A stretch of 64,000 bases of DNA. It comes from Plantactinospora mayteni (GTDB lineage Bacteria > Actinomycetota > Actinomycetes > Mycobacteriales > Micromonosporaceae). The stretch's first letter is position 1. Each line of letters starts with the position of its first letter. This document shows positions 57,690 to 64,000 of the stretch, one piece after another. The DNA lies in NCBI RefSeq assembly GCF_016862935.1, contig NZ_BONX01000007.1, positions 124,001 through 188,000 on the forward strand, given 5' to 3'. The translations under genes and the position numbers were made by a program. The notes beneath the pieces were generated by a model. That model was not told the DNA's origin, did not search any database, and saw only the letters and a program-made list of their open reading frames with translations.

Positions 57690-58058
57690 TCAGGTGCCTG
57701 ACCAGCCGAAGTGTCCGACTGCGGCCACCGCCAGGCCCAGGAAGGCGAGGGGGAAGGCGATGTTGTGGAACACCCGCGCCCGGACGTGGGCGACAATCGC
57801 TCCGACGAAGAACAACACCAGCCCGACGGCAGCGGCCAGACCAAGCAGCGGCACTCCGAGGAGTCCGAGTACGAGTCCGGCGACGCCGGATCCCTCCAGG
57901 AACGCGAGGTAGGGGATCCAGCGCGGTTCCAGGCCGACCTCGGTGGAGTTCCGCATCACGAACTGTGCCCGGACGACCTTCGCGACCACCTCGAGGGCGT
58001 TGGCCAGGATGCAGCCGACGGTGGCGACGAGCAGCCCACCTTCGAGTACGGCGATCAC
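57690..58058 (-). CDS. DoxX-like membrane protein
   Basis: A 122-residue protein with four predicted helices: AVLEGGLLVATVGCILANAL, WIPYLAFLEGSGVAGLVLGL, GLAAAVGLVLFFVGAIVAHV and NIAFPLAFLGLAVAAVGHFG. The pattern YLAFLEGSGVAGLVLGL is typical of DoxX-like proteins. The start GTG overlaps the upstream stop as GTGA. Function unknown; paired with the small ABM-like gene upstream. Confidence 0.85.
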   Translation of the reverse strand: MIAVLEGGLLVATVGCILANALEVVAKVVRAQFVMRNSTEVGLEPRWIPYLAFLEGSGVAGLVLGLLGVPLLGLAAAVGLVLFFVGAIVAHVRARVFHNIAFPLAFLGLAVAAVGHFGWSGT

Positions 58059-58351
58059 CGGGAGTACCGCCCCAGCACGGTGAGCGGCTGCGGGGGTACC
58101 GGCGCACCCGCCCACTCCGCGACCCTGGTCCGGAACGCGAGGGTCGCCGGGATGTCGAGGAGCGGGTTGGCGTTGCTGTCTACGAGCCGCAGGGACAGCA
58201 AGAACTCGGCGCCGTCACCGACCCGCGCTGCGGTGTAGTGGATGCCGGTCGGAGCGGCTTCTTCGACTGCGGTGAACAGCTTCTTGATGGCGTCTTCGAC
58301 TTCCGGGATCCGTTCGGCATCGGTCCTGAAGCGGACGATTTGTACGCTCAT
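58055..58351 (-). CDS. Small protein, ABM/EthD-like fold, 98 aa
   Basis: MSVQIVRFRTDAERIPEVED and AIKKLFTAVEEAAPTGIHYT resemble the ferredoxin-like alpha/beta half of antibiotic-biosynthesis-monooxygenase-type small proteins; LLSLRLVDSNANPLLDIPAT follows. GGAGGAG supports ATG 58351. It is coupled to the DoxX-like gene by a 4-nt overlap. The exact enzymatic role, if any, is unknown. Confidence 0.75.
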   Translation of the reverse strand: MSVQIVRFRTDAERIPEVEDAIKKLFTAVEEAAPTGIHYTAARVGDGAEFLLSLRLVDSNANPLLDIPATLAFRTRVAEWAGAPVPPQPLTVLGRYSR

Positions 58352-58544
58352 GCGTGGCTCCTCCAGAAACGCGCTCGTCAGGTTGTTGGCCTCTCGCCCT
58401 CCTGACGCTGTGCACGCGCGAAAGGTGACCCCCCATCCGTGAGACACCGTTCCCCCCGCTGCGGCGGGCGGTCCGGCGGCGCGCGGGAATGTTCCAGCGA
58501 GTAGCGGCGAGTAGCGGCGGGACGGTTCGGGTATGGATCACGGC

Positions 58545-58925
58545 ATGAGTGAAGAGCCGAGTGACCGGGTCGAGAGCCGGGCCGCCCACCTGCTCCCGGA
58601 GGAAGCGGCCGTGGGCAGCGACGACCCGGAGGCGCAGGCCGCGGCCGTGCTGGCCGAGTCCGATCGGCGCGAGGCCGGCGCGGCGGTGCTGGCCGAGTCC
58701 GATCGGCGCGAGGCCGGCGCGGCGGTGCTGGCCGAGTCCGACCCGCGGACGACGGAGTCGGAGCGCCGGATCGCCGAGGCAGCCGCCGCCCCGGACTCGT
58801 TCCTGGAGCGGCGCAGCTCGGCCCAGACGGTGACCCCGGATCAGACGCCCGACTCGGATCAGACGCCCGACTTGGATCAGACGCCCGACTCGGAGCTGAC
58901 GGCGAACTCGGAGCCGCCGGACTGA
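58545..58925 (+). CDS. Small acidic protein with internal amino-acid repeats
   Basis: A 126-residue protein starting at ATG 58545 (alternative ATG 58533). RVESRAAHLLPEEAAVGSDD and PEAQAAAVLAESD are a conserved actinobacterial opening I have seen in hypothetical proteins, and SFLERRSSAQTV is its usual end. Between and after lie tandem repeats: AVLAESDRREAGA three times and DQTPDSD/L three times. It is probably cytoplasmic; function unknown. The repeats look like recent slippage, since the DNA copies are near-identical. Confidence 0.7.
   Translation: MSEEPSDRVESRAAHLLPEEAAVGSDDPEAQAAAVLAESDRREAGAAVLAESDRREAGAAVLAESDPRTTESERRIAEAAAAPDSFLERRSSAQTVTPDQTPDSDQTPDLDQTPDSELTANSEPPD
58647..58892 (+). 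repeat. Two in-frame tandem repeat arrays (39-bp and 18-bp units)
   Basis: Units of 39 bp start at 58647, 58686 and 58725, the first two near-identical over GTGCTGGCCGAGTCCGATCG. Units of 18 bp, GATCAGACGCCCGACTCG, start at 58839, 58857 and 58875. Both keep the reading frame. Confidence 0.9.
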
Positions 58926-58955
58926 CGGCGGGCCAGGATCACGTCCTGTCGACGT

Positions 58956-60716
58956 TCACCACGGCGCGGAGGTCAGCGGGAACTCGTCGAACAGCAGTAC
59001 CGGGGCGTCCGGGTCCCGGGTGTCGAACCGGTAGGACCGGACCACTCCGGCGGTCGAGTCGAGGATCGAGAAGACCGTGATGTCGTCGCTCGCCACGTAC
59101 GGCAGCGGGGCACCGGTCGGCCCGGTCAGCGGCGCGATCGTCGGGACGACCGGCACCAGCCCGCCCGGATCGCCCTGCCGGACGTTGTCCGGCCCCACCG
59201 GGAGGTCCCGGGCGGCACCGGACGACACGTCGTACGCGCCATAGTTGTTACCGACGTTCGAGGTCTCCAGCCAGTTGACCCCGGCCGGATTCCGGAACCG
59301 GTTCCACAGGTGCGCGTGCCCGTTGTGCACCAGGTGCACTCCGGTGGCGGAGAAGAGCGGTTCGAGGTCGCGCAGGATGTGGTCCTCGGCCAGCGGGTAC
59401 GCGTACCGGATCGCGGTGACCGCCCCGGTGGCCGGATCGCGCTCGACGGTCCGCACCGGGTCGGTGTACGGCGGCGCCGAGTTGCCACCGAGCCCGTGAC
59501 TGGGATGGTGGAACATCACCACCCGGAACCGTGCCGCACGGGCCTCGGCCGAGGTCAACTCCCGCTCCAGCCAGCGGTACTGCGCGGAGTCCCGGTGCAC
59601 CGGCTCGAAGATGAACTGGCCGTGTCCCCACCGCTCGGGGTGGGCCAGGTCGGCCACGTCCTCCTGGAACTTGCCCCGTCCGACCGACACGTGCGGGCGC
59701 CAGATCGACGTGACGAAGAGCGTCACCAGGTGTACGTCGCCGATCGTCCGGGACCACCAGCGCGGACCGCCCGCCGCACTGCGCGGGTACGGGAACAGTT
59801 CCTCGTACGTCGTGACGTCCCAGGACCGCCGCCCGAGTTCCACCTCGCCGAGCCCACCCGACCCGTCGAAGCCACCCGACCCGTCCGACCCACCAGACCC
59901 GTCCGAGCCGGTCGACTGGTATCGCTCGCGGGCCACGTCCCGGGGCTGCGGGTCGTTGAACTGGCTGTCCAGGCTGGCGGTCTCGGACCACCGGCCCATC
60001 ACCTCGTGGTTGCCGATCGCCGGGAAGATCGGGGTGTACTGCAACAGTGGCGCACCCCGGTAGGTCCGGCCGGCGATCGGTGTCTCGGCCCGCCCGGTCA
60101 TGCTGGCGAAGAAGGCGGGACCGGTGGCCGCGTCGAACCAGTCGCTGGCCCGGTCACCGACGTTGACCATGTCGCCGGCCATCAGCACCCCGTCCAGCCG
60201 TACGCCGACGGTCTCGGCCACCTTCTCCAGGTTCGCCGCCGTCATCGCCTTGAGCTGGTGGTCGCTGGTCAGCAGCAGCCGTACGCCCGCCCCGGCCAGC
60301 ACCGCCGGAGCGAGCGAGTACGCCCCCGTGACGGTGGCCCGACCCGGACCGTGCAGCGCCACCACCCGGTACGGCGTACGGCCGGGCGGCAGCCCGGTGA
60401 CCCGGGTCAGGTGCCGGTACACCGGTCGGCGGGTCACCGTCGGATAGCTCCGCCCCGGCACCCGGGACTCGGCATCCTCCCGGGTACGGGACAGCGGCCG
60501 GGTCTCCGCCACGAACCGCCGCCACCCCGGGCCGGACGGCTGGTCACCGGAGGCGGCGTCCCGGGCCTGCCGGGGCGACATCCCGGCCACCCCCGGGCCG
60601 ACCAGCACGAACCCGCCGCTGCCGGGCTCCTCGGTGTGCCAGACGACCCAGGCACCCTCCGGGCCCGGATCCAGCAGATACGGTTCACAGAGCAGCGGTG
60701 CCGAGTATTCCGTCAT
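58956..60716 (-). CDS. Calcineurin-like metallophosphoesterase (purple-acid-phosphatase type)
   Basis: A 586-residue phosphoesterase. The N-terminal part looks like a fibronectin-type domain (VYRHLTRVTGLPPGRTPYRV). Metal-binding motifs are LLTSDHQLKAM (Asp), VLMAGDMVNVGD (GDxxxxG), AIGNHEVMGR (GNH), VVMFHHPSHGL and VHNGHAHLWN. A Ser/Asp/Gly repeat insertion (GSDGSGGSDGSGGFDGSGG) sits in a loop. No signal peptide is visible. The substrate is unknown. Confidence 0.9.
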   Translation of the reverse strand: MTEYSAPLLCEPYLLDPGPEGAWVVWHTEEPGSGGFVLVGPGVAGMSPRQARDAASGDQPSGPGWRRFVAETRPLSRTREDAESRVPGRSYPTVTRRPVYRHLTRVTGLPPGRTPYRVVALHGPGRATVTGAYSLAPAVLAGAGVRLLLTSDHQLKAMTAANLEKVAETVGVRLDGVLMAGDMVNVGDRASDWFDAATGPAFFASMTGRAETPIAGRTYRGAPLLQYTPIFPAIGNHEVMGRWSETASLDSQFNDPQPRDVARERYQSTGSDGSGGSDGSGGFDGSGGLGEVELGRRSWDVTTYEELFPYPRSAAGGPRWWSRTIGDVHLVTLFVTSIWRPHVSVGRGKFQEDVADLAHPERWGHGQFIFEPVHRDSAQYRWLERELTSAEARAARFRVVMFHHPSHGLGGNSAPPYTDPVRTVERDPATGAVTAIRYAYPLAEDHILRDLEPLFSATGVHLVHNGHAHLWNRFRNPAGVNWLETSNVGNNYGAYDVSSGAARDLPVGPDNVRQGDPGGLVPVVPTIAPLTGPTGAPLPYVASDDITVFSILDSTAGVVRSYRFDTRDPDAPVLLFDEFPLTSAPW

Positions 60717-60817
60717 CGCGGACAGTCAACCATCCGCTCCCCGGCCGGCGAAGATCCGGTCCGCCTCCGCGCTCACCCGCAGTCGGAGCGGTCCCCGGCA
60801 CGGCGGGCCGGCGCGGA

Positions 60818-61396
60818 TCAGATGGCGGTGGCGCGGGACACCTTCCACTCCCCGCCGACCCGGCGCAGTTCCAGGACCACCCGGTTCTGGTCGACCTTCT
60901 CGCCGTCGGTGTTGGCGTTGCGCCGGTACTGGTTCAGGTAGACCAGCAGCTCCACCTCGGCCGTCTCCGCCCGGATGACCCCGCTGGCGGAGACCTCCGC
61001 GAGTACCACCGCCTGCTCGGAGACGGCCGTCGACTTCAGCGCCGAGGTCGTCTCGGCATACTCGTCGGCGAATGGGCCGGTCACGAAGGCACGTCCGTTC
61101 GCCACGCTCGCGTCGAAGCTGCGGTAGTCGTAGGAGAAGATCGCCTTCGCGGCGGGACCGGCGGTGGCCAGCGCCTGGCGTACCGCGGAGTCGCGTTGTT
61201 CGGCCTGGTGGTGGGCGTACCAGGCGGTGCCGGCCGCCGCGCCGGCGAGCACGGTGGCGACCGCGAGTGCGAGGTGCAGGCGGCGCCGCGCGGGGGCACG
61301 GTCGGAGCCCCGTTCCGCGCCGTCGGCCGCCGACTTTTCGGCGGTACGGCGTCCGGGGCGCAGCCGTCGGGCGAGCGTGGCGATGGTCGTTCGCAT
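60818..61396 (-). CDS. Mce-associated membrane protein
   Basis: A 192-residue protein with one helix (LHLALAVATVLAGAAAGTAW) and a C-terminal domain with FSYDYRSFDASVANGRAFVT and a final WKVSRATAI. These are the hallmarks of the Mce-associated (Mam) proteins encoded at the end of mce operons. It follows a second Mam gene and the last mce genes, 13 bases apart. It should stabilise the lipid-importing Mce complex. Confidence 0.9.
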   Translation of the reverse strand: MRTTIATLARRLRPGRRTAEKSAADGAERGSDRAPARRRLHLALAVATVLAGAAAGTAWYAHHQAEQRDSAVRQALATAGPAAKAIFSYDYRSFDASVANGRAFVTGPFADEYAETTSALKSTAVSEQAVVLAEVSASGVIRAETAEVELLVYLNQYRRNANTDGEKVDQNRVVLELRRVGGEWKVSRATAI

Positions 61397-61409
61397 CGGG
61401 AAACTCCTC

Positions 61410-62420
61410 TCAGCCGACGAACTGGAGCCGGGAAACGAGCCAGGTGTCGGAGTCGCCTTCCCTGGTCAGGTCGACCTGGATCCGGTAGTGCGCGGGCCGC
61501 CCGTCCGGGGCGTTAACGTTCTTGACGGTCGCGTCCATCGCCACCAGTACCACCGCGTGGCGCCGGTCGCCGGAGAGCAGACCGGCGCGCAGCACCGTAC
61601 CCCTCGACTCGACCTTGTTCTCCAGCACCGCCTCCCGCACCTTGGCCTGGCCCCGGACGAACTCCTCCTTGAACTCGCCGGTGGCGCCGGCCGTGATCCG
61701 CTGGAGGTCACCGTCCACGCTGGACGCGCTGACCGAGACGAAGTTGACTGTCGTCTGCCGTGCGGCGGCCAGGGCCTGCGCGTGGGCCCGCTCGACCGCC
61801 CGGTCCTCCCACCACCGGAAGCCGAAGACGCCGGCCAGGGCGAGTGCCGCACAGAGCGCGACGACGAGCGTGACCGTCGTCCCGAGCCGCCGACCCGCCC
61901 CCTTCCGCCCGGCCGCCCTCTCGTCGGTCGAGCCTGCCGCGTCGGTCGAGCCCGCCCTGCCACTCCTGGTCGTCCTGCGAGTGCTGCCCGTCCCGCCGCT
62001 CGTGCCCGCCTCGTCTGTCGAGCCCGCCTCGTCTGTCGTGCCCGCCTCGTCCCTCGCGGTCGCCTTGTCGGTCGTGGCCACCTCGTCCGTCGCGGTCGCC
62101 TCGTCCGTCGTGGTCGGGTTCGGGTCGTCCGTCGGGGTCGGCTCCCCGGTGTTCGGCGGCTTGTCGACCGGTTCCTGGTCGAGCCGCTCCAGGATCTCCT
62201 CCACCGGGTGCTTGACGGCCGGGAGCCGGCGGGTCACCGTACGCCGGGTCGCCGCTCGCCCACCCCGGCCCGGCTGCCGCGTCCCGTCGGCCGACCGGCG
62301 TGCCCCGCCGGCCAGGCCCCGTCCCTCGGCGGGTGCCTGCCGGGGGACGGCCGGAGTGCTCGGCTCGGCCGGTGCCGTGCCCTTTACCAGTTTCAACCTG
62401 CGTTCCTCACCGCTCGGCAT
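61410..62420 (-). CDS. Mce-associated membrane protein with long repetitive N-terminus
   Basis: A 336-residue Mam-type protein. The C-terminal 150 residues have the helix TTVTLVVALCAALALAGVFG and the domain VNFVSVSASSVDGDLQRITA and GEFKEEFVRGQAKVREAV typical of the family. The first 185 residues are low complexity, with Thr/Asp/Glu repeats (TDEATATDEVATTDKATARD, TTDEAGSTDEAG). Starts at ATG 62420 (GAGGAG ribosome-binding site); GTG 62444 with 4-nt overlap to the Mce gene is possible. Confidence 0.85.
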   Translation of the reverse strand: MPSGEERRLKLVKGTAPAEPSTPAVPRQAPAEGRGLAGGARRSADGTRQPGRGGRAATRRTVTRRLPAVKHPVEEILERLDQEPVDKPPNTGEPTPTDDPNPTTTDEATATDEVATTDKATARDEAGTTDEAGSTDEAGTSGGTGSTRRTTRSGRAGSTDAAGSTDERAAGRKGAGRRLGTTVTLVVALCAALALAGVFGFRWWEDRAVERAHAQALAAARQTTVNFVSVSASSVDGDLQRITAGATGEFKEEFVRGQAKVREAVLENKVESRGTVLRAGLLSGDRRHAVVLVAMDATVKNVNAPDGRPAHYRIQVDLTREGDSDTWLVSRLQFVG

Positions 62421-62440
62421 CGGTCGGCTCCTCGGATCGG

Positions 62441-63727
62441 TCACGGCGCGAGGCCGGCGAGTAGGAGTTGCTTCCAGGACTGGTCACCGGCTAGCTGGTA
62501 TTGCCCACCGGTCGAGCCGAACGAGAGCGGGCCGCCGGCCGGACCCAGCGCGACCCCGGTCGCGGGGTCGTAGCCGGCGACCGTGGCGGGGGAGACCGGC
62601 GGGGCGTCCTCGGCCGGCTCGTCCGACTCCGGCAGCGGCGACCCGTCGGGGCGCGGCGGCGCCGGGTCCGCGCCGCCGGGGCGGGGCGCCGCCGCGCTGC
62701 CCCGGACGCTGGAACCGCGGGCCGCCTCCGCCGACGTGCAGCGGGTGGAGCCGTCGTAGACGCAGGCAGGCGGGTCGGAGACGTTCACCACGAGTCCGAA
62801 GTGCACGGTACCGTCGCCGGGGGTGACGGTGAACGCGCCGTCCACCACCAGCGGATAGACCACCAGGAGTTGCTCGATGCCGGGCAGCCGCCGGGCGGCC
62901 ACCCCGTTCACCGCGACCAGGTTGCCCAGCAGGGTACCGATCGACGGGTCCAGGTCGCGCAGCAGACCGACGAGTTCGGTGGCGGCTGCCGGCCCGTCGG
63001 CGAGGATCCGTCGCAGGTCCGGATCGGCGGCCCGTACCGTCTCGGCGAGCCGGGCCAGCCCGTCCGCCCAGCGGCGCAGCGCGGCGGCGGACTCCTGCTG
63101 GGTACGCAGCACCGTGCGCGCGTCCCGGATCAGCGTCACCGTCTCCGGCAGTCGTACGGTCGCCTCGGCCAGCAGTGCGCCGCTCGCGTCGAGGATCCGG
63201 CGCAGCGCCGCCTCGTTGCCCTCGAAGGCGACCCCCAGCTCGTCGATCACCACCGCCAGGTCGTCCGGGTCGATGGAGCGGACCAGCGCGTCCAGGTTGG
63301 CCAGCAGGGTCTCCGGGGCCAGCGGGGTGCCGGTGCGGTCCTGCGGGATCACCGAGCCGTCCCGCAGCCAGGGGCCGGAGTCGCGCTCGGGGCGCAGGTC
63401 GACGTACTGCTCACCGACGGCGGACCGTTGCGAGACCACCGCGCGCAGCGCGTCGGGGACTCGTACCCCCTGGTCCAGCCGGAGGGTGACCCGGACCGCC
63501 CCGTCGTGCAGGTCGACCGCATCGACCCGGCCGACCGGAAATCCCCGGTAGCTGACCGACGCGTTCGGGAAGATGCCCCCGGCGTCGGCGAAGTCGGCGT
63601 GCACCAGATAGCCGCGTCCGAGCAGCCGGTCGCCGAGCCCGACGTAGCGGACCGCGACGTAGCTGATCCCGAGCAGGCTGACCACCAGGAACGCGAGCAC
63701 CTGGAGCCGGGCGGTACGTCCGATCAC
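62441..63727 (-). CDS. MCE-family protein (MlaD/MceF type)
   Basis: A 428-residue substrate-binding protein of an Mce lipid-import system. An N-terminal helix (VLAFLVVSLLGISYVAVRYV) anchors it. The MlaD domain is at about 40-120 (VHADFADAGGIFPNASVSYR, GFPVGRVDAV, VSQRSAVGEQYVDLRP). A long helical domain follows (LETVTLIRDARTVLRTQQES), and a Pro-rich tail ends the protein. GTG start, overlapping the upstream mce stop (TAGTGA). Confidence 0.93.
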   Translation of the reverse strand: MIGRTARLQVLAFLVVSLLGISYVAVRYVGLGDRLLGRGYLVHADFADAGGIFPNASVSYRGFPVGRVDAVDLHDGAVRVTLRLDQGVRVPDALRAVVSQRSAVGEQYVDLRPERDSGPWLRDGSVIPQDRTGTPLAPETLLANLDALVRSIDPDDLAVVIDELGVAFEGNEAALRRILDASGALLAEATVRLPETVTLIRDARTVLRTQQESAAALRRWADGLARLAETVRAADPDLRRILADGPAAATELVGLLRDLDPSIGTLLGNLVAVNGVAARRLPGIEQLLVVYPLVVDGAFTVTPGDGTVHFGLVVNVSDPPACVYDGSTRCTSAEAARGSSVRGSAAAPRPGGADPAPPRPDGSPLPESDEPAEDAPPVSPATVAGYDPATGVALGPAGGPLSFGSTGGQYQLAGDQSWKQLLLAGLAP

Positions 63728-64000
63728 TACAGCAACCCCCCGCCGAGTATGTCGAGCAGCCCGCCGGTCCGCCCGTTCGTCGCCCCGTCCGGCGGCGGCA
63801 GCAGGCAGCCGGGGGAGAGGATGGTGCCCAGCGGCAGTTTGGTGCCGGGCGGGAAGATGGTGCCCGGCGGCACCACCCCACCGGGTGGCAACAGCCCGCC
63901 CGGCGGCAGCAGTGATCCGGGGCGGAGCAGTTCACAGTCCGGTGGCAGTTCGCACTCGGGCAGCAGTGGGGGCAGCCAGTCGATCGGCAGCAGCCCGCCG
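63727..64000 (-). CDS. MCE-family protein, C-terminal part (5' end outside window)
   Basis: The last 91 residues of an Mce protein. The visible part is a Pro/Leu-rich tail (CELLRPGSLLPPGGLLPPGG then VVPPGTIFPPGTKLPLGTIL) ending LLDILGGGLL. Tails of this kind occur in MceE/MceD proteins. Its stop overlaps the next mce gene by 1 nt within TAGTGA. The rest of the operon, including yrbE permeases, must lie beyond the window. Confidence 0.75.
   Translation of the reverse strand, partial: GGLLPIDWLPPLLPECELPPDCELLRPGSLLPPGGLLPPGGVVPPGTIFPPGTKLPLGTILSPGCLLPPPDGATNGRTGGLLDILGGGLL

Noticed and set aside
61900-62160. Repeat array resembling a CRISPR on first sight
   Set aside because: Units are short, degenerate and in frame within the Mce-associated protein; there are no constant repeats with unique spacers and no cas genes.

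Overview
The window is very GC-rich (roughly 70 to 75% by eye), gene-dense, uses many GTG starts and 4-nt ATGA/GTGA overlaps, and carries actinobacterial hallmarks: Mce proteins, BTAD/AfsR-type regulators, an XRE-DUF5753/DUF397 unit, SigE-family sigma factors and DesK/NarL two-component systems. The best guess is a Micromonosporaceae chromosome (Micromonospora, Plantactinospora or a relative). The family call is inference; no rRNA or other phylogenetic marker is present, and I saw no tRNA, rRNA or CRISPR.

Layout. 1-4.4 kb: 5' part of a secreted sialidase, a flavin monooxygenase/FMN reductase pair, a small unknown gene and a sarcosine-oxidase-like flavoenzyme. 4.4-9.35 kb: a four-gene operon (winged-helix/receiver fusion regulator, methyltransferase, 2OG-Fe(II) oxygenase, PAS-GAF histidine kinase) preceded by two SARP-like direct-repeat boxes. 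9.35-13.1 kb: aldo/keto reductase and a BTAD-NB-ARC regulator. 13.3-17.3 kb: a visibly less GC-rich island bounded by inverted TTGGCCCCA motifs and a broken IS21-family istA. It holds a secreted S1 protease and, divergently, a Cys-rich protein whose C-terminus resembles the bacteriocin fulvocin C. 17.4-18.9 kb: two subunits of a molybdenum hydroxylase (yagT/yagS-like) whose large subunit is missing where the IS scar begins. 19-24.5 kb: a large BTAD regulator followed by a DrrAB-type ABC exporter and strong terminators. 24.7-28.7 kb: SPFH protein plus NAD-kinase-like protein, formamidase operon (fmdB-fmdA), DUF427 protein. 28.9-34 kb: DesK/NarL two-component pair, MMPL transporter, M15 D,D-carboxypeptidase.

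34-40.4 kb is one minus-strand operon: small secreted protein, MoxR ATPase, DUF58, VWA protein, HtrA-like protease, OmpR regulator, sensor kinase. 40.6-43.7 kb: an XRE-DUF5753 regulator with a truncated DUF397 partner and two small divergent CGxxWxC proteins. 43.9-48 kb: a SigE-family sigma factor with an anti-sigma-like beta-propeller membrane protein, a lipoprotein, and a membrane-anchored protein whose C-terminal end is duplicated about 2.5 kb away as a fragment. 48-52.3 kb: TetR/SRPBCC divergent pair with a double palindromic operator and a third BTAD-NB-ARC-TPR regulator. 52.6-58.9 kb: htpG, smpB, SGNH hydrolase, APH-like kinase, DoxX-like and small conserved genes. 58.9-64 kb: calcineurin-type phosphoesterase and the 3' end of an mce operon.

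The most interesting items are the fulvocin-C-like precursor in the IS21-scarred island, the reversed-order DNA-binding/receiver regulator with its enzyme operon and direct-repeat boxes, a perfect inverted repeat that pairs a Shine-Dalgarno sequence at 3251-3278, and a recurring pattern in which the 3' ends of genes, stop codon included, are tandemly duplicated into the downstream spacer.
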